Shown here: one piece after another, positions 1-7,330 of the stretch
How positions within the stretch are numbered: position 1 is the stretch's first letter
Layout of the letters: each line of letters opens with the position of its first letter
From: Homoserinimonas sp. OAct 916
Lineage (GTDB): Bacteria; Actinomycetota; Actinomycetes; Actinomycetales; Microbacteriaceae
Assembly (NCBI RefSeq): GCF_003260275.1
Contig: NZ_QJHB01000009.1
Coordinates: 62,001-126,000, forward strand
Direction of reading: 5' to 3'
DNA: 64,000 nucleotides
The notes under the pieces: model-generated
What the model was told of the DNA's origin: nothing
Seen by the model: only the letters and a program-made list of their open reading frames with translations
Database searches by the model: none
Made by a program: the position numbers and the translations under genes

Positions 1-417
1 GCGAAGAATCGCTATAACTTCTCCTTCTCCGGGCTGAAGACGGCGGTGGCCAGGTGGGTGGAGCAGCGACAGGATGCCGGCGAGGAGATTCCGATCGCCG
101 ATGTCGCGGCCAGTTTTCGTGAAGCAGTCGTCGACGTGCTGGTCGGCAAGGCGCTGGCGGCCTGCGCCGACCTCGGGGTTCCCCGGTTGCTGCTCGGCGG
201 GGGAGTGGTGGCCAACCAGCGCCTTCGGGAGATCGCCGAGCAGCGTGCGGCTGCGGCGGGAGTGACGCTTCGAATCCCGCCTCTTGCCCTGTGCACCGAC
301 AACGGGGCGATGATCGCCTCACTGGCCGCCCAGCTGATCATGGCCGGCGCCGACCCGTCTTCGCTCGATTTCGGTGCGGACTCCACATTGCCGGTCACCC
401 AGATTCAGGTGCTGTGA
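1..417 (+). CDS. tsaD: tRNA N6-adenosine threonylcarbamoyltransferase TsaD, C-terminal part (5' end outside window)
   Basis: The frame is open from base 1 and ends at a TGA at 415-417, giving the last 138 residues of the protein. Recognisable TsaD features are the [10 protein letters not shown] segment at the very start, the [14 protein letters not shown] stretch near residue 65, and the CTDNGAMIA motif near residue 100, which in this ASKHA-fold family contributes metal binding. TsaD transfers the threonylcarbamoyl group onto A37 of ANN-reading tRNAs in the cytoplasm, together with TsaB and TsaE. The N-terminal half with the HxEGH motif is not in the window. Family identification is confident; the real start cannot be seen. 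Confidence 0.95.
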   Translation, partial: AKNRYNFSFSGLKTAVARWVEQRQDAGEEIPIADVAASFREAVVDVLVGKALAACADLGVPRLLLGGGVVANQRLREIAEQRAAAAGVTLRIPPLALCTDNGAMIASLAAQLIMAGADPSSLDFGADSTLPVTQIQVL

Positions 418-499
418 CCGCCGGTGCCCGGGTGGGGCGGATGGTGCTCTGGGCCGAGGGTGCCGCCAATTTCGGATACAGATCCACCGGAGTGCCCGT

Positions 500-528
500 T
501 TGACAAGCACACATCGGACTGTCACTAT
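500..528 (+). promoter_or_regulatory. Sigma-A-type promoter for the first DUF4190 gene
   Basis: A consensus -35 TTGACA (500-505) is followed by a 17-nt spacer and a CACTAT -10 (523-528). This predicts a transcript start near 535 and an untranslated leader of about 75 nt before the ATG at 612. Prediction from sequence only. Confidence 0.5.
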
Positions 529-611
529 GACACCGATCGCTATCTGGCGAACATAATTCACGCGAAGCTCACGCGACGTATTTTGAGCTTTCACCCAGAG
601 AGGCAACACTC

Positions 612-953
612 ATGACCAACCAGAACCTCAACCAGCCGCCCGCCGGCCCGCCGCCCGCTTACGCGCCCGCCCCCGGTCAGCCGTACGCGCAGCAGCCCGC
701 CGCGGGCGCGAAGACCAACACACTGGCCATCATCGCGTTGATCGGTGCTTTCGTGTTCGCGCCGGTCGGCATCATCTGCGGCCACATGGCACTCGGACAG
801 ATCAAGAAAACCGGAGAAGCCGGGCACGGTCTCGCGCTCTGGGGCACAATCCTGGGTTACGTGTTCACCGCGCTCTGGCTGCTCATCATGATCTTTGGAG
901 TGATCATGCCGATGATCCTGCTCGGCAGCATGGCCTCGATCAGCTCGTACTGA
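612..953 (+). CDS. DUF4190 domain-containing small membrane protein
   Basis: 113 residues. The first ~35 residues are Pro/Ala/Tyr-rich (PPAYAPAPGQPYAQQP) and probably cytoplasmic. They are followed by two hydrophobic segments (about 38-58 and 75-105) around a short polar loop containing GHMALGQIKKTG. This two-helix layout with a GH-ALGQIK loop is typical of DUF4190 (PF13828), a family of unknown function common in actinobacteria. The ATG at 612 is preceded by a purine-rich AGAGAGG. The gene stands alone between tsaD and a larger paralogue at 1128-1799, from which it is separated by a hairpin. No enzymatic role can be deduced. Confidence 0.85.
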   Translation: MTNQNLNQPPAGPPPAYAPAPGQPYAQQPAAGAKTNTLAIIALIGAFVFAPVGIICGHMALGQIKKTGEAGHGLALWGTILGYVFTALWLLIMIFGVIMPMILLGSMASISSY

Positions 954-1023
954 TCTGGTCTCGCACCTCCCGTGCTCGTTGCCCGATCGGGCGATGCGGC
1001 CTGAGGGCATAGTTTGTGAATAG

Positions 1024-1068
1024 CCAACGGGCCCCACTGCGATTAAGGTTGCAGTCGGGGCCCGTTGG
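1024..1068. terminator. Stem-loop between the two DUF4190 genes
   Basis: CCAACGGGCCCCACTGC pairs with GCAGTCGGGGCCCGTTGG across a 10-nt loop, giving a roughly 17-bp stem with one bulged base. It lies 70 nt after the first DUF4190 stop and just before the second gene. No strong U-run follows, so it may be a terminator or a 5' leader structure of the next gene. Confidence 0.6.
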
Positions 1069-1127
1069 TCATTTCGTGCCGCATGTCCAACCGAATCATT
1101 GAGCCAGACCCACTGAAAGAGAGCCAC

Positions 1128-1799
1128 GTGACCGACCCAAACTCCTCGGAGCAGTACACCCCCAATGATGGGGTCAATGGTGGGGCCACAGAGCCGCAGT
1201 CGGAACACCAGTCGGAGCCGCAGCCGAAGCCGGGGTCGCAGCCGCAGCCGGATGAAGTTGATGGGTCGTCGGAGGCGCCGCCGATCGCCCCGCAGTGGGA
1301 GCAACCGAACGAGCACGGGTACGCCGTGCCGAACGAGCAGCCCCATGGCCAGCCATTTGCCCAGCCCAATGAGCAGCAGTACGGCCAGCAGGGCCAGCCA
1401 TACGCACAGCCGTACGCCCAGCCCTACGCCCAGCCCAATGAGCAGCAGTACGGCCAGCAGGGCCAGCCATATTCGCAGCCCTACGGCCAGCCCTATTCCC
1501 AGCCGTACGCACAACCGTACGCCCAGCCGTACGCCACGGGGCCGAGCACGAACACCCTCGCGATCATCGCGTTGATCGCGGCATTCGTGTTTCCACCGGC
1601 CGGAATCGTTTGCGGCCACATTGCATTGGGGCAGATCAAGACCACAGGGGAGTCCGGTCGCGGCCTCGCGCTCGCCGGCGTGATCATCGGTTATGTGTGG
1701 GCAGCCCTGATCCTCTTGATGATCGTCTTCTCGTTGGTGCTGCCGCTGGTCATGATGGGTATGTTCGCCCCCGCCTTCGTCGGCCTCGGCGGCATGTGA
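1128..1799 (+). CDS. DUF4190 domain-containing protein with long Gln/Pro/Tyr-repeat N terminus
   Basis: 223 residues from the GTG at 1128, chosen because GAAAGAG lies just upstream and because the frame further 5' runs through the preceding stem-loop. The first ~140 residues are low complexity: an E/P/Q-rich stretch, then tandem QPYA, QPYG and NEQQYGQQGQ repeats. The C-terminal ~80 residues are a DUF4190 unit with two membrane helices and a GHIALGQIKTTG loop, nearly the same as the loop in the 113-aa neighbour at 612-953. The pair looks like a tandem duplication in which one copy gained repeats. Function unknown; a scaffold role for the repeat-rich tail is only speculation. Confidence 0.85.
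   Translation: MTDPNSSEQYTPNDGVNGGATEPQSEHQSEPQPKPGSQPQPDEVDGSSEAPPIAPQWEQPNEHGYAVPNEQPHGQPFAQPNEQQYGQQGQPYAQPYAQPYAQPNEQQYGQQGQPYSQPYGQPYSQPYAQPYAQPYATGPSTNTLAIIALIAAFVFPPAGIVCGHIALGQIKTTGESGRGLALAGVIIGYVWAALILLMIVFSLVLPLVMMGMFAPAFVGLGGM
1362..1471 (+). repeat. Two exact 41-bp in-frame direct repeats inside the DUF4190 gene
   Basis: The segments 1362-1402 and 1431-1471 are identical and start 69 bp (23 codons) apart. Each encodes the NEQQYGQQGQ block. They sit in a longer run of CAGCC(C/G)TACGCC units, so copy-number change by slippage is likely and would keep the reading frame. Confidence 0.85.
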
Positions 1800-1841
1800 C
1801 GCAGGGGATGGGGCGCACGGGATCCAGTCCAGGAACCGACG

Positions 1842-3029
1842 CTAATCGAGGCGCTCAACCAGGAGCGCGGTGTGACGCCCGGCTACGCGGGTGAGCACCA
1901 GGGTCGCGCTCTCGGAACCACGCAGCGCGAACCGCTTGCGCAGTTCGGCCGGGTCAACGTCGACGCCGCGCTTTTTGATCTCGAGCACTCCAATGTTGCG
2001 ACGGCGCAGCTCGGCTCTGAGCATCCGCTCGTCCAGATGCCATGATTCCAGCACCCGAAAACCTGCCGCGAACGGGGTGGGCAGGTACTGATCTGAGCTG
2101 AGGTACGCGATCGCCTCACTGATCGGATGCGCGTTCAGGCGTCGGGCCAGATCACCGATGAGGCGGGCGCGAATCACGGCTCCGTCTGGCTCGTACAGGT
2201 ACTCGCCCACGGGGCCCACTGGCTCGTCTGGGCTGTCAGCGGTCGCCGTCAGGTCGGCGGCGGCACCGTCAGAAAGGAGCAGGGCCGAGCGGCCCACTCC
2301 AGGCCGGGCAAGAGGTCCGAACCACAGCCCCATCTCGACGACCTGGCCGTTCACCGAGACCCATTGGGCTTCGCAGCCGGGCGGGATGAGCTCGCGGTCC
2401 ATTCCGGGGCCGAGCTTCACCCCCACGGGCATGCGCTCGGTAAGGGCGAAGGCAAAGTCAAGGGACGGCGAGTAGTCGGATGCCCGAACTCGCTGCGTCT
2501 CGCTGTGCCCGGCCGTACGCCGGGCCGGGTCGAGGAACGCGGCGTCGTGGCCGGCCAGGTCGAACGATTCAGCGGCGGAATGCACCACTTCCACATTCGG
2601 GAACGGGGCAAGGTTGTAGCTGGCTAGGGCCGCGGTCACCTCGTCCTGATCGACGGCGGTCACTGCCAGGTCGAGGGCGGCCAGGCTCATCGCGTCACCG
2701 CCGATTCCGCAACCGAGGTCTGCGACCCGCCCCACCTTTGCCGTCGCGAACCGGCCGGCATGCCCGGCGGCCACCTTGAGCCGGGTGGCCTGCTCGAGGC
2801 CAGCCGTGGTGAAAAGCATCCGTGCGGCGAAGTCACCGAATTTCACGCGCGCCTTCGCGCGCAACTTCCACTGGCTGAGAACGACGGCCACCAGTGCCGG
2901 CGGGTGGCCCTCACGGCGCAGACGAGTGACCAGGGCGAGCACATCAACGCCCGGGTCGTAGGCGGGCAAGGAGTCGAGCAGCCCCAGGCCGTCGGCCGAG
3001 AACAGTTCGATGAGCTCCGTTCTTTCCAT
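1842..3029 (-). CDS. Class I SAM-dependent methyltransferase with THUMP-like domain
   Basis: 395 residues. A Rossmann-type SAM-binding motif [12 protein letters not shown] lies at about 102-113, an acidic VDQD after the next strand, and a FLDPARR motif at 165-171 in the position of the catalytic (D/N)PP(Y/F)-type loop. The C-terminal ~80 residues ([13 protein letters not shown] onwards, ending in LVLTRVAG) fit the THUMP-like domain found on this actinobacterial family. This suggests an RNA or tRNA substrate, but the exact target is not known. The ATG at 3029 has a TACGGT box 6 nt upstream, so the mRNA is probably leaderless. The gene is divergent from groES. Confidence 0.85.
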   Translation of the reverse strand: MERTELIELFSADGLGLLDSLPAYDPGVDVLALVTRLRREGHPPALVAVVLSQWKLRAKARVKFGDFAARMLFTTAGLEQATRLKVAAGHAGRFATAKVGRVADLGCGIGGDAMSLAALDLAVTAVDQDEVTAALASYNLAPFPNVEVVHSAAESFDLAGHDAAFLDPARRTAGHSETQRVRASDYSPSLDFAFALTERMPVGVKLGPGMDRELIPPGCEAQWVSVNGQVVEMGLWFGPLARPGVGRSALLLSDGAAADLTATADSPDEPVGPVGEYLYEPDGAVIRARLIGDLARRLNAHPISEAIAYLSSDQYLPTPFAAGFRVLESWHLDERMLRAELRRRNIGVLEIKKRGVDVDPAELRKRFALRGSESATLVLTRVAGRHTALLVERLD

Positions 3030-3035
3030 GGGTTC

Positions 3036-3041
3036 ACCGTA
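3036..3041 (-). promoter_or_regulatory. -10 box (TACGGT) of the methyltransferase gene, leaderless
   Basis: On the minus strand TACGGT ends 6 nt before the ATG, placing the transcript start at the start codon. No clear -35 was found. Confidence 0.5.
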
Positions 3042-3058
3042 CCGGTATCACTCGAGAA

Positions 3059-3085
3059 TTGGCACTCACATTGCGCGAGTGCCAA
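3059..3085. promoter_or_regulatory. CIRCE operator 1 (HrcA binding site) upstream of groES
   Basis: TTGGCACTC - 9 nt - GAGTGCCAA is a perfect inverted repeat with the CIRCE spacing. It overlaps the predicted -35 region of groES. CIRCE is the known operator of the heat-shock repressor HrcA. Confidence 0.93.
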
Positions 3086-3100
3086 CCCACCCCCTAAACT
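3071..3100 (+). promoter_or_regulatory. groES promoter
   Basis: A TTGCGC -35 (3071-3076), an 18-nt spacer and a TAAACT -10 (3095-3100) lie between and over the two CIRCE elements. The predicted start near 3107 falls inside CIRCE 2, so HrcA binding would block polymerase directly. Confidence 0.6.
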
Positions 3101-3105
3101 CATAG

Positions 3106-3132
3106 TTAGCACTCGCATGGTGCGTGTGCTAA
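3106..3132. promoter_or_regulatory. CIRCE operator 2 (HrcA binding site) upstream of groES
   Basis: TTAGCACTC - 9 nt - GTGTGCTAA is one mismatch away from the consensus CIRCE inverted repeat. It covers the predicted transcription start and ends 29 nt before the GTG of groES. Confidence 0.92.
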
Positions 3133-3161
3133 CTCAGAACTTATGTAGAAAGAGGTCAAAC

Positions 3162-3458
3162 GTGACGGTCTCCATCAAGCCGCTCGAAGATCGCATCGTC
3201 ATCAAGCAGATCGATGCGGAGCAGACGACTGCTTCAGGTCTTGTCATTCCGGACACTGCCAAGGAGAAGCCCCAGGAGGGCGAAGTTGTCGCAGTCGGCC
3301 CCGGCCGCATTGACGACAACGGCAACCGCGTGCCGCTCGACATCTCTGTCGGCGACCGCGTGATCTACTCGAAGTACGGTGGTACCGAGGTCAAGTACGA
3401 CGCCCAGGACTACCTGGTGCTCTCGGCCCGCGACGTTCTCGCCGTGGTGGTTCGCTGA
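3162..3458 (+). CDS. groES: Co-chaperonin GroES
   Basis: 98 residues, full length for the Cpn10 family. It starts at the GTG at 3162 after [23 protein letters not shown] is the N-terminal beta strand, residues ~16-35 form the mobile loop ([18 protein letters not shown]) that contacts GroEL, and [16 protein letters not shown] is the conserved core. The heptameric cap closes the GroEL cage for protein folding in the cytoplasm. The gene is regulated by two CIRCE operators, hence by HrcA. No groEL follows: a strong terminator comes right after and then a transporter gene, so groEL must be elsewhere, a known arrangement in several actinobacteria. Confidence 0.98.
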   Translation: MTVSIKPLEDRIVIKQIDAEQTTASGLVIPDTAKEKPQEGEVVAVGPGRIDDNGNRVPLDISVGDRVIYSKYGGTEVKYDAQDYLVLSARDVLAVVVR

Positions 3459-3477
3459 CCACTCGCAACAACCTGCA

Positions 3478-3512
3478 GAAGACCCGGACGGCCATCGGCC
3501 GTCCGGGTCTTC
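3478..3512 (+). terminator. Rho-independent terminator of groES
   Basis: A perfect 16-bp stem (3478-3493 with 3497-3512) closes a 3-nt ATC loop, 20 nt after the groES stop. Such a strong hairpin makes groES monocistronic. Confidence 0.9.
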
Positions 3513-3530
3513 GCCTATCTGCGTGCGGAG

Positions 3531-3536
3531 TACGAT
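3531..3536 (+). promoter_or_regulatory. -10 box (TACGAT) of rarD, leaderless
   Basis: TACGAT is followed by exactly 6 nt and then the GTG at 3543. There is no Shine-Dalgarno sequence, so the mRNA is predicted to begin at the start codon. Confidence 0.5.
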
Positions 3537-3542
3537 CTAACA

Positions 3543-4529
3543 GTGCCACAATCCCCAGAGTCCGCCCCGACGGTGCCGATGCCCGCGACCGATCGGCCCG
3601 GCCCGGCCGCCCAGGCCGGTATTTCGCGCCCGGGACTGGTCTTCGGTGTTCTCGCCTACATGATCTGGGGGTTTCTGCCGGTCTATTTCATCGCGGTGGA
3701 ACCCACGGGTGCGTTCGAGTTGGTCGCCATGCGCGTCCTGTTCTCGCTGGTCTTCTGTGTGCTGATCATCCTCGTGACCCGGGCGTGGAGGCCGCTGGCA
3801 ATCGTGGTCAGGAGCCCACGGCCGCTGGGCATCCTCGCCATTGCGGCGGGCCTCATCTATCTCAACTGGCTGACCTACGCCTGGGCGGTGCTGAACGGGC
3901 ATGTGATCGAATCGGCGCTGGGATACTTCATCAATCCGATCGTCACCGTGTTCCTCGGCGTGGTGGTGCTGCGGGAACGTCTGCGCCCGGCGCAGTGGGC
4001 AGCCGTAGCAATCAGTGGGGTCGCAGTCGTGGTTCTGGCGATCAACTATGGTGCGGTGCCCTGGATTTCTCTCGTGCTGGCCTTTACGTTCGCCTCCTAC
4101 GGCCTGACCAAGAGCAAGGTCGGCGGTCGCGTCGACGCGGTCAGCGGACTCACCGTGGAGACCGCGCTCCTGGTGCCGATCGCGGTCATCCAACTGATCA
4201 TCGTCGGCTCGATCAGTGGTCTCACCTTTGGCCAGATCAGTCTGGGCCACAGCCTGCTGCTGATGGCCTCGGGGATCATCACTGCGGTGCCCCTGCTTCT
4301 GTTTGCGGCGGCGGCCCGCAGGTTGCCACTGGTCTACGTTGGGCTTCTGCAGTACCTGGCGCCGGTGCTTCAGTTCGCCTTCGGCGCCTTCATCTTGATG
4401 GAGCCCATGCCGCCCGGTCGCTGGGTCGGCTTCGCCATCGTCTGGTTGGCACTCATTGTTCTCACCGTCGACATGTTGGCGAGCTCGCGGGGCCTCAGAC
4501 GATCGCGCATGCCCGTCGCGCCCGCGTGA
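3543..4529 (+). CDS. rarD: EamA-family transporter, RarD type
   Basis: 328 residues, mostly hydrophobic, with about ten transmembrane helices after a ~27-residue Pro/Ala-rich cytoplasmic N terminus. Typical RarD features are the YMIWGFLPVYF start of the first helix, NWLTYAWAVLNGHVIESALGYFINP in helices 3-4, and QYLAPVLQFAFGAFI near the C terminus. RarD belongs to the drug/metabolite transporter superfamily; its natural substrate is not established. The start is a GTG that coincides with a predicted transcript start. It is followed after 43 nt by a binding-protein gene with its own Shine-Dalgarno, so co-transcription is possible but a functional link is not implied. Confidence 0.88.
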   Translation: MPQSPESAPTVPMPATDRPGPAAQAGISRPGLVFGVLAYMIWGFLPVYFIAVEPTGAFELVAMRVLFSLVFCVLIILVTRAWRPLAIVVRSPRPLGILAIAAGLIYLNWLTYAWAVLNGHVIESALGYFINPIVTVFLGVVVLRERLRPAQWAAVAISGVAVVVLAINYGAVPWISLVLAFTFASYGLTKSKVGGRVDAVSGLTVETALLVPIAVIQLIIVGSISGLTFGQISLGHSLLLMASGIITAVPLLLFAAAARRLPLVYVGLLQYLAPVLQFAFGAFILMEPMPPGRWVGFAIVWLALIVLTVDMLASSRGLRRSRMPVAPA

Positions 4530-4572
4530 CCCGATCCGTGCCCACCCACAATCTTCAAGGAGAATTACGCAG

Positions 4573-5376
4573 ATGCCGCTGTTGACGAAGACCAGATTGA
4601 TCGTGCTCGGCACGATCGCCGCGCTCGCGCTCTCCGGGTGCACGGCGGAGACGGTGCCCAGCGCCTCCCCCTCGGTCTCAAGTTCGCCGAGTGCCACCGC
4701 GGCGCCGATCGAAGCATCCGGAGATGGCGTGCTGCGCATCGGGACACTGTTCCCCGCGAGCGGTGACCTCGCGTCAGTGCAGGTTGCGGCTGCGGCAGGC
4801 GTCGAGGTCGCTGTTCGGGAGATCAACCAGCAGGGCGGCGTATTGGGGGCTCCGGTGGAAGTTCTGCACCGCAACTCTGGCGACGGAAAGCCGGAGGTCA
4901 TGGCCGCGGCCCTTGCCGACCTCATCAAGCGCGGGGTGGACGTCGTGGTGGGCCCCCCGAGCGCAGCCCTGGCAGAAATTCTTCGAGCCGACCCCGAGTC
5001 GGCAAAGGTGACCATTGTCACGTTCGATGCGGTTGGAGCCGACGGAAAAATCGCCGAAGGCTGGACGGCTGACGCTGACCTGGTGGCGCAGTTGAAGATG
5101 GCAGATCCGGCGGTCACGGACACACGCTTCGGCGCGGAGGCCTATGAGGCGACGGTGCTCGCGGCTCTCGCTGCGCTGGTTCGCGGCGATGATGGAGCGA
5201 GATCGATCGCCGCCGGTCTGACCGAGATCACGGGCGACGGAATCCCTTGTTCCAGCTTCGGCGAGTGCGCAGACACTCTGTCGACCCAGCCCGCAGTCCA
5301 GGTGCTGTACGACGGGCAAAGAGTTGAGTTCGCTTCTGAGTCAGAGCCTGAATCGGGATTTTTCCTACTGAGATGA
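4573..5376 (+). CDS. Internally shortened ABC-type (LivK-like) substrate-binding lipoprotein
   Basis: 267 residues from an ATG with AAGGAGA upstream. A signal peptide ends in the lipobox LALSGC (Cys23), so it should be a membrane-anchored lipoprotein. It opens like the full-length paralogue at 5565-6842 (RIGTLFPASGDLA versus KIGTILPQSGQLA), then VDVVVGPPSAA. From residue ~160 it jumps to a C-terminal-like segment (RFGAEAYEATVLAALAAL). About 150 residues carrying the second lobe and hinge of the periplasmic-binding fold are missing compared with the 425-aa neighbour. There is no frameshift: the frame is clean and codon use is normal. It may be a decaying duplicate, or a binding protein with altered or no ligand binding. 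Confidence 0.8.
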   Translation: MPLLTKTRLIVLGTIAALALSGCTAETVPSASPSVSSSPSATAAPIEASGDGVLRIGTLFPASGDLASVQVAAAAGVEVAVREINQQGGVLGAPVEVLHRNSGDGKPEVMAAALADLIKRGVDVVVGPPSAALAEILRADPESAKVTIVTFDAVGADGKIAEGWTADADLVAQLKMADPAVTDTRFGAEAYEATVLAALAALVRGDDGARSIAAGLTEITGDGIPCSSFGECADTLSTQPAVQVLYDGQRVEFASESEPESGFFLLR

Positions 5377-5564
5377 AAGCAGGCGCGGGCCATATGGTCT
5401 GTGCCGGCGATTGGACGGCAACCGAGTAATGCTCGTAACGTAACGATTTAGCTCCGTTACTTCGGTTGTGATGCCGATTTGCCCCGACTCTGACTTACGC
5501 CCCGTAGTGTGACACCTAGCAGTCTCCAATCGGACTGCGAATTTCAATTCATTAAAGGAGAAAC

Positions 5565-6842
5565 ATGAGCGTATTTACAAAGGCGTCCTCCCGCTCTCAG
5601 AAAATCGGCAGACTTGGAGGCCTCGCGCTCCTGACCGCGAGTGCACTGGTGCTTGCCGGTTGTGCAGCAGGGACGACAGCCGATCCTTCGGAGTCGGCCG
5701 CACCAGCGCCGGGTGGAGAGCCGATCGTTTCGGACCTCACGCTGAAGATCGGAACGATCCTGCCGCAGTCCGGACAACTGGCCTACCTCGGCCCGCCCGA
5801 AGAAGCCGGCGTGCAGCTTGCAGTCAATGAGATCAACGAAGCCAACATGGGCATCAAGGTCGAAGCCACATTCCGTGACTCCGGTGACACCACCACTGAC
5901 ATCGCAACCATCTCGGCCACCGACCTGCTTGCCGCAGGCGTGACCTCGATCGTTGGGGCGGCCTCTTCGGCCGTGTCGTTCAACATCATCGACAAGATCA
6001 CCGATGCAGGCGTTCTGCAGATCTCGCCGGCGAACACCTCGCCAGACTTCACCGACTACGACGACGGTGGACTGTACTTCCGTACCGCTCCGTCTGACCT
6101 CCTGCAGGGTGAGGTGCTTGCCAACCAGATCGCTGAAGACGGCAAAAGCGCGCTCGGCATGATCGTGCTGAACGACCCGTACGGCACCGGTCTGGCGGCG
6201 TCGCTGAAGGAGAACTACGAGGCCGCTGGCGGCAAGGTTGTTTCCGAGGCGCTGTTCAACGAGGGTGACACCACCTTCGATGCACAGATCTCCACGGTCA
6301 TGGCGGCCAAGCCCGACGCGATCGCCGTGATCACGTTCGAGCAGGCCAAGGTCATCATTCCCGCGCTGGTTGCTGCCGGTGCGCCGAACGACAGCATGTA
6401 TCTGGTTGACGGAAACCTCGCTGACTTCAGCGCGGACTTCGAGCCGGGCACGCTCGAGGGCTCCAAGGGCACCCAGCCCGGCCCGGCGCTGTCGGCTGAC
6501 TTCCACGACAAGCTGATGGCAATCGACCCGACGTTGAAGAACTTCAACTACGCGGCCGAGTCCTATGACGCTGTGGTACTCCTCGCGCTGGCTGCGCTGG
6601 CAGCCCAGGACACGTCCGGAAAGGCCATGGCTGGCAAGATGGTCGAGGTCTCCGGTGGATCAGGTGACGGCACGAAGGCGACCACCTTCGCTGACGCCGC
6701 CAAGATCATTCTGGACGGCGGAGTAGCCGACTACGACGGCCCCTCCGGTCCGATCACCTTCAACGAGAAGGGTGACCCGACTGAGGCTGCCATCGGTATC
6801 TTCCAGTACCAGAAGGACAACACCATCAAGCGCATCAACTAA
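5565..6842 (+). CDS. Branched-chain amino acid-type ABC transporter substrate-binding lipoprotein (LivK/LivJ-like)
   Basis: 425 residues. An AAAGGAG Shine-Dalgarno precedes the ATG. The signal peptide ends in the lipobox LVLAGC (Cys33), followed by a Ser/Pro/Ala linker and a type I periplasmic-binding fold: KIGTILPQSGQLAYLGPPEEAGVQLAVNEIN is the first strand and helix, SIVGAASSAVSF a ligand-contacting loop, and FNYAAESYDAVVLLALA the C-terminal helix. It should capture branched-chain or related amino acids outside the membrane and deliver them to the permease encoded convergently (livHMGF, 7331-11345). The ligand cannot be fixed from sequence. A strong terminator follows. Confidence 0.93.
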   Translation: MSVFTKASSRSQKIGRLGGLALLTASALVLAGCAAGTTADPSESAAPAPGGEPIVSDLTLKIGTILPQSGQLAYLGPPEEAGVQLAVNEINEANMGIKVEATFRDSGDTTTDIATISATDLLAAGVTSIVGAASSAVSFNIIDKITDAGVLQISPANTSPDFTDYDDGGLYFRTAPSDLLQGEVLANQIAEDGKSALGMIVLNDPYGTGLAASLKENYEAAGGKVVSEALFNEGDTTFDAQISTVMAAKPDAIAVITFEQAKVIIPALVAAGAPNDSMYLVDGNLADFSADFEPGTLEGSKGTQPGPALSADFHDKLMAIDPTLKNFNYAAESYDAVVLLALAALAAQDTSGKAMAGKMVEVSGGSGDGTKATTFADAAKIILDGGVADYDGPSGPITFNEKGDPTEAAIGIFQYQKDNTIKRIN

Positions 6843-6863
6843 TAACTGATCCGCTCGAGCACG

Positions 6864-6891
6864 AGGCCCCCGGTTCTGCCGGGGGCCTTTT
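6864..6891 (+). terminator. Rho-independent terminator after the substrate-binding protein gene
   Basis: AGGCCCCCGG (6864-6873) pairs with CCGGGGGCCT (6879-6888) around a 5-nt loop and is followed by TTT. It lies 21 nt after the stop codon. Confidence 0.92.
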
Positions 6892-7283
6892 GTGTGCGTG
6901 GTGCACCTCCGCCCGGGTCTCAAGGCGGCGTCGTGCAGGCTCCTCGCAGGCGGGGCCGCGCCCCATCGCTCCGCCGAACGCGGTCAGCCACCATTGTGAA
7001 AATTCAGGAGCTGGGGATCGCGGATGCACTGGGTGCATCGGCGCGGCTCTCCGCCTGAATTTCTGAATCCGTCAGTGCGTGGAAGTCAGGAGGAGAACAG
7101 GGTGGGCGCGTTGGGTGCGGCGACGGCGCTCGCCTCCTGAAGTGCTCTCCTCCTGAAGTGCTCTCCTTTTGGAGTGCTCTCCTCCTGACGTACTGCGTGC
7201 GACAGCGTTGTGGGACCGGATTGTGGGACAGGGGCGAAGCCACACAACCCGCCTCCGACCCGCGAGTGCGGAACGGGCACAAC
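6892..7283. other. Intergenic stretch without a convincing gene
   Basis: About 390 bp between the two convergent terminators of the Liv system. Several short open frames exist on both strands but none has a Shine-Dalgarno, a recognisable domain or plausible composition. The stretch contains a 16-bp tandem repeat (7134-7197) and the sequence GTGAAAATTCAGGAG near 6994, which resembles one at 14396-14411. Confidence 0.6.
7134..7197. repeat. Four-unit tandem repeat with 16-bp period
   Basis: Units begin at 7134, 7150, 7166 and 7182. The first two are identical (CTCCTGAAGTGCTCTC); the third and fourth are diverged (CTTTTGGAGTGCTCTC, CTCCTGACGTACTGCG). A further CAGGAGGAGA copy in inverted orientation lies near 7087. 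The repeat is intergenic; its role is unknown. Confidence 0.75.
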
Positions 7284-7317
7284 GAAAAGGGGCCCGGGTG
7301 CGCTGCACCCGGGCCCC
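7284..7317 (-). terminator. Rho-independent terminator of livF
   Basis: GGGGCCCGGGTGC (7289-7301) pairs perfectly with 7305-7317 around a 3-nt loop. Read on the minus strand the stem is followed by TTTT, as expected for a terminator 14 nt after the livF stop. Confidence 0.9.
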
Positions 7318-7330
7318 GATTCACAATGGG

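Noticed and set aside
591-1619. Long minus-strand open frame over the DUF4190 genes (342 codons)
   Set aside because: It is the antisense of Gln/Pro/Tyr repeats and Pro-rich sequence; composition (Arg/Leu/Val/Gly) and lack of a ribosome-binding site mark it as a shadow.
2127-2627. Plus-strand frames opposite the methyltransferase gene
   Set aside because: They have no ribosome-binding site or domain; the minus-strand methyltransferase explains the sequence fully.
5400-5500. Possible hairpin with CGTAACG / CGTTAC near 5430-5465
   Set aside because: Pairing is partial and the 190-bp gap has no clear terminator geometry, so it was not listed.
7004-7324. Short minus-strand frames in the 6.9-7.3 kb gap
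   Set aside because: Translations contain the repeat units (EESTSGGEH-like) and have neither Shine-Dalgarno nor promoter; most likely non-coding.
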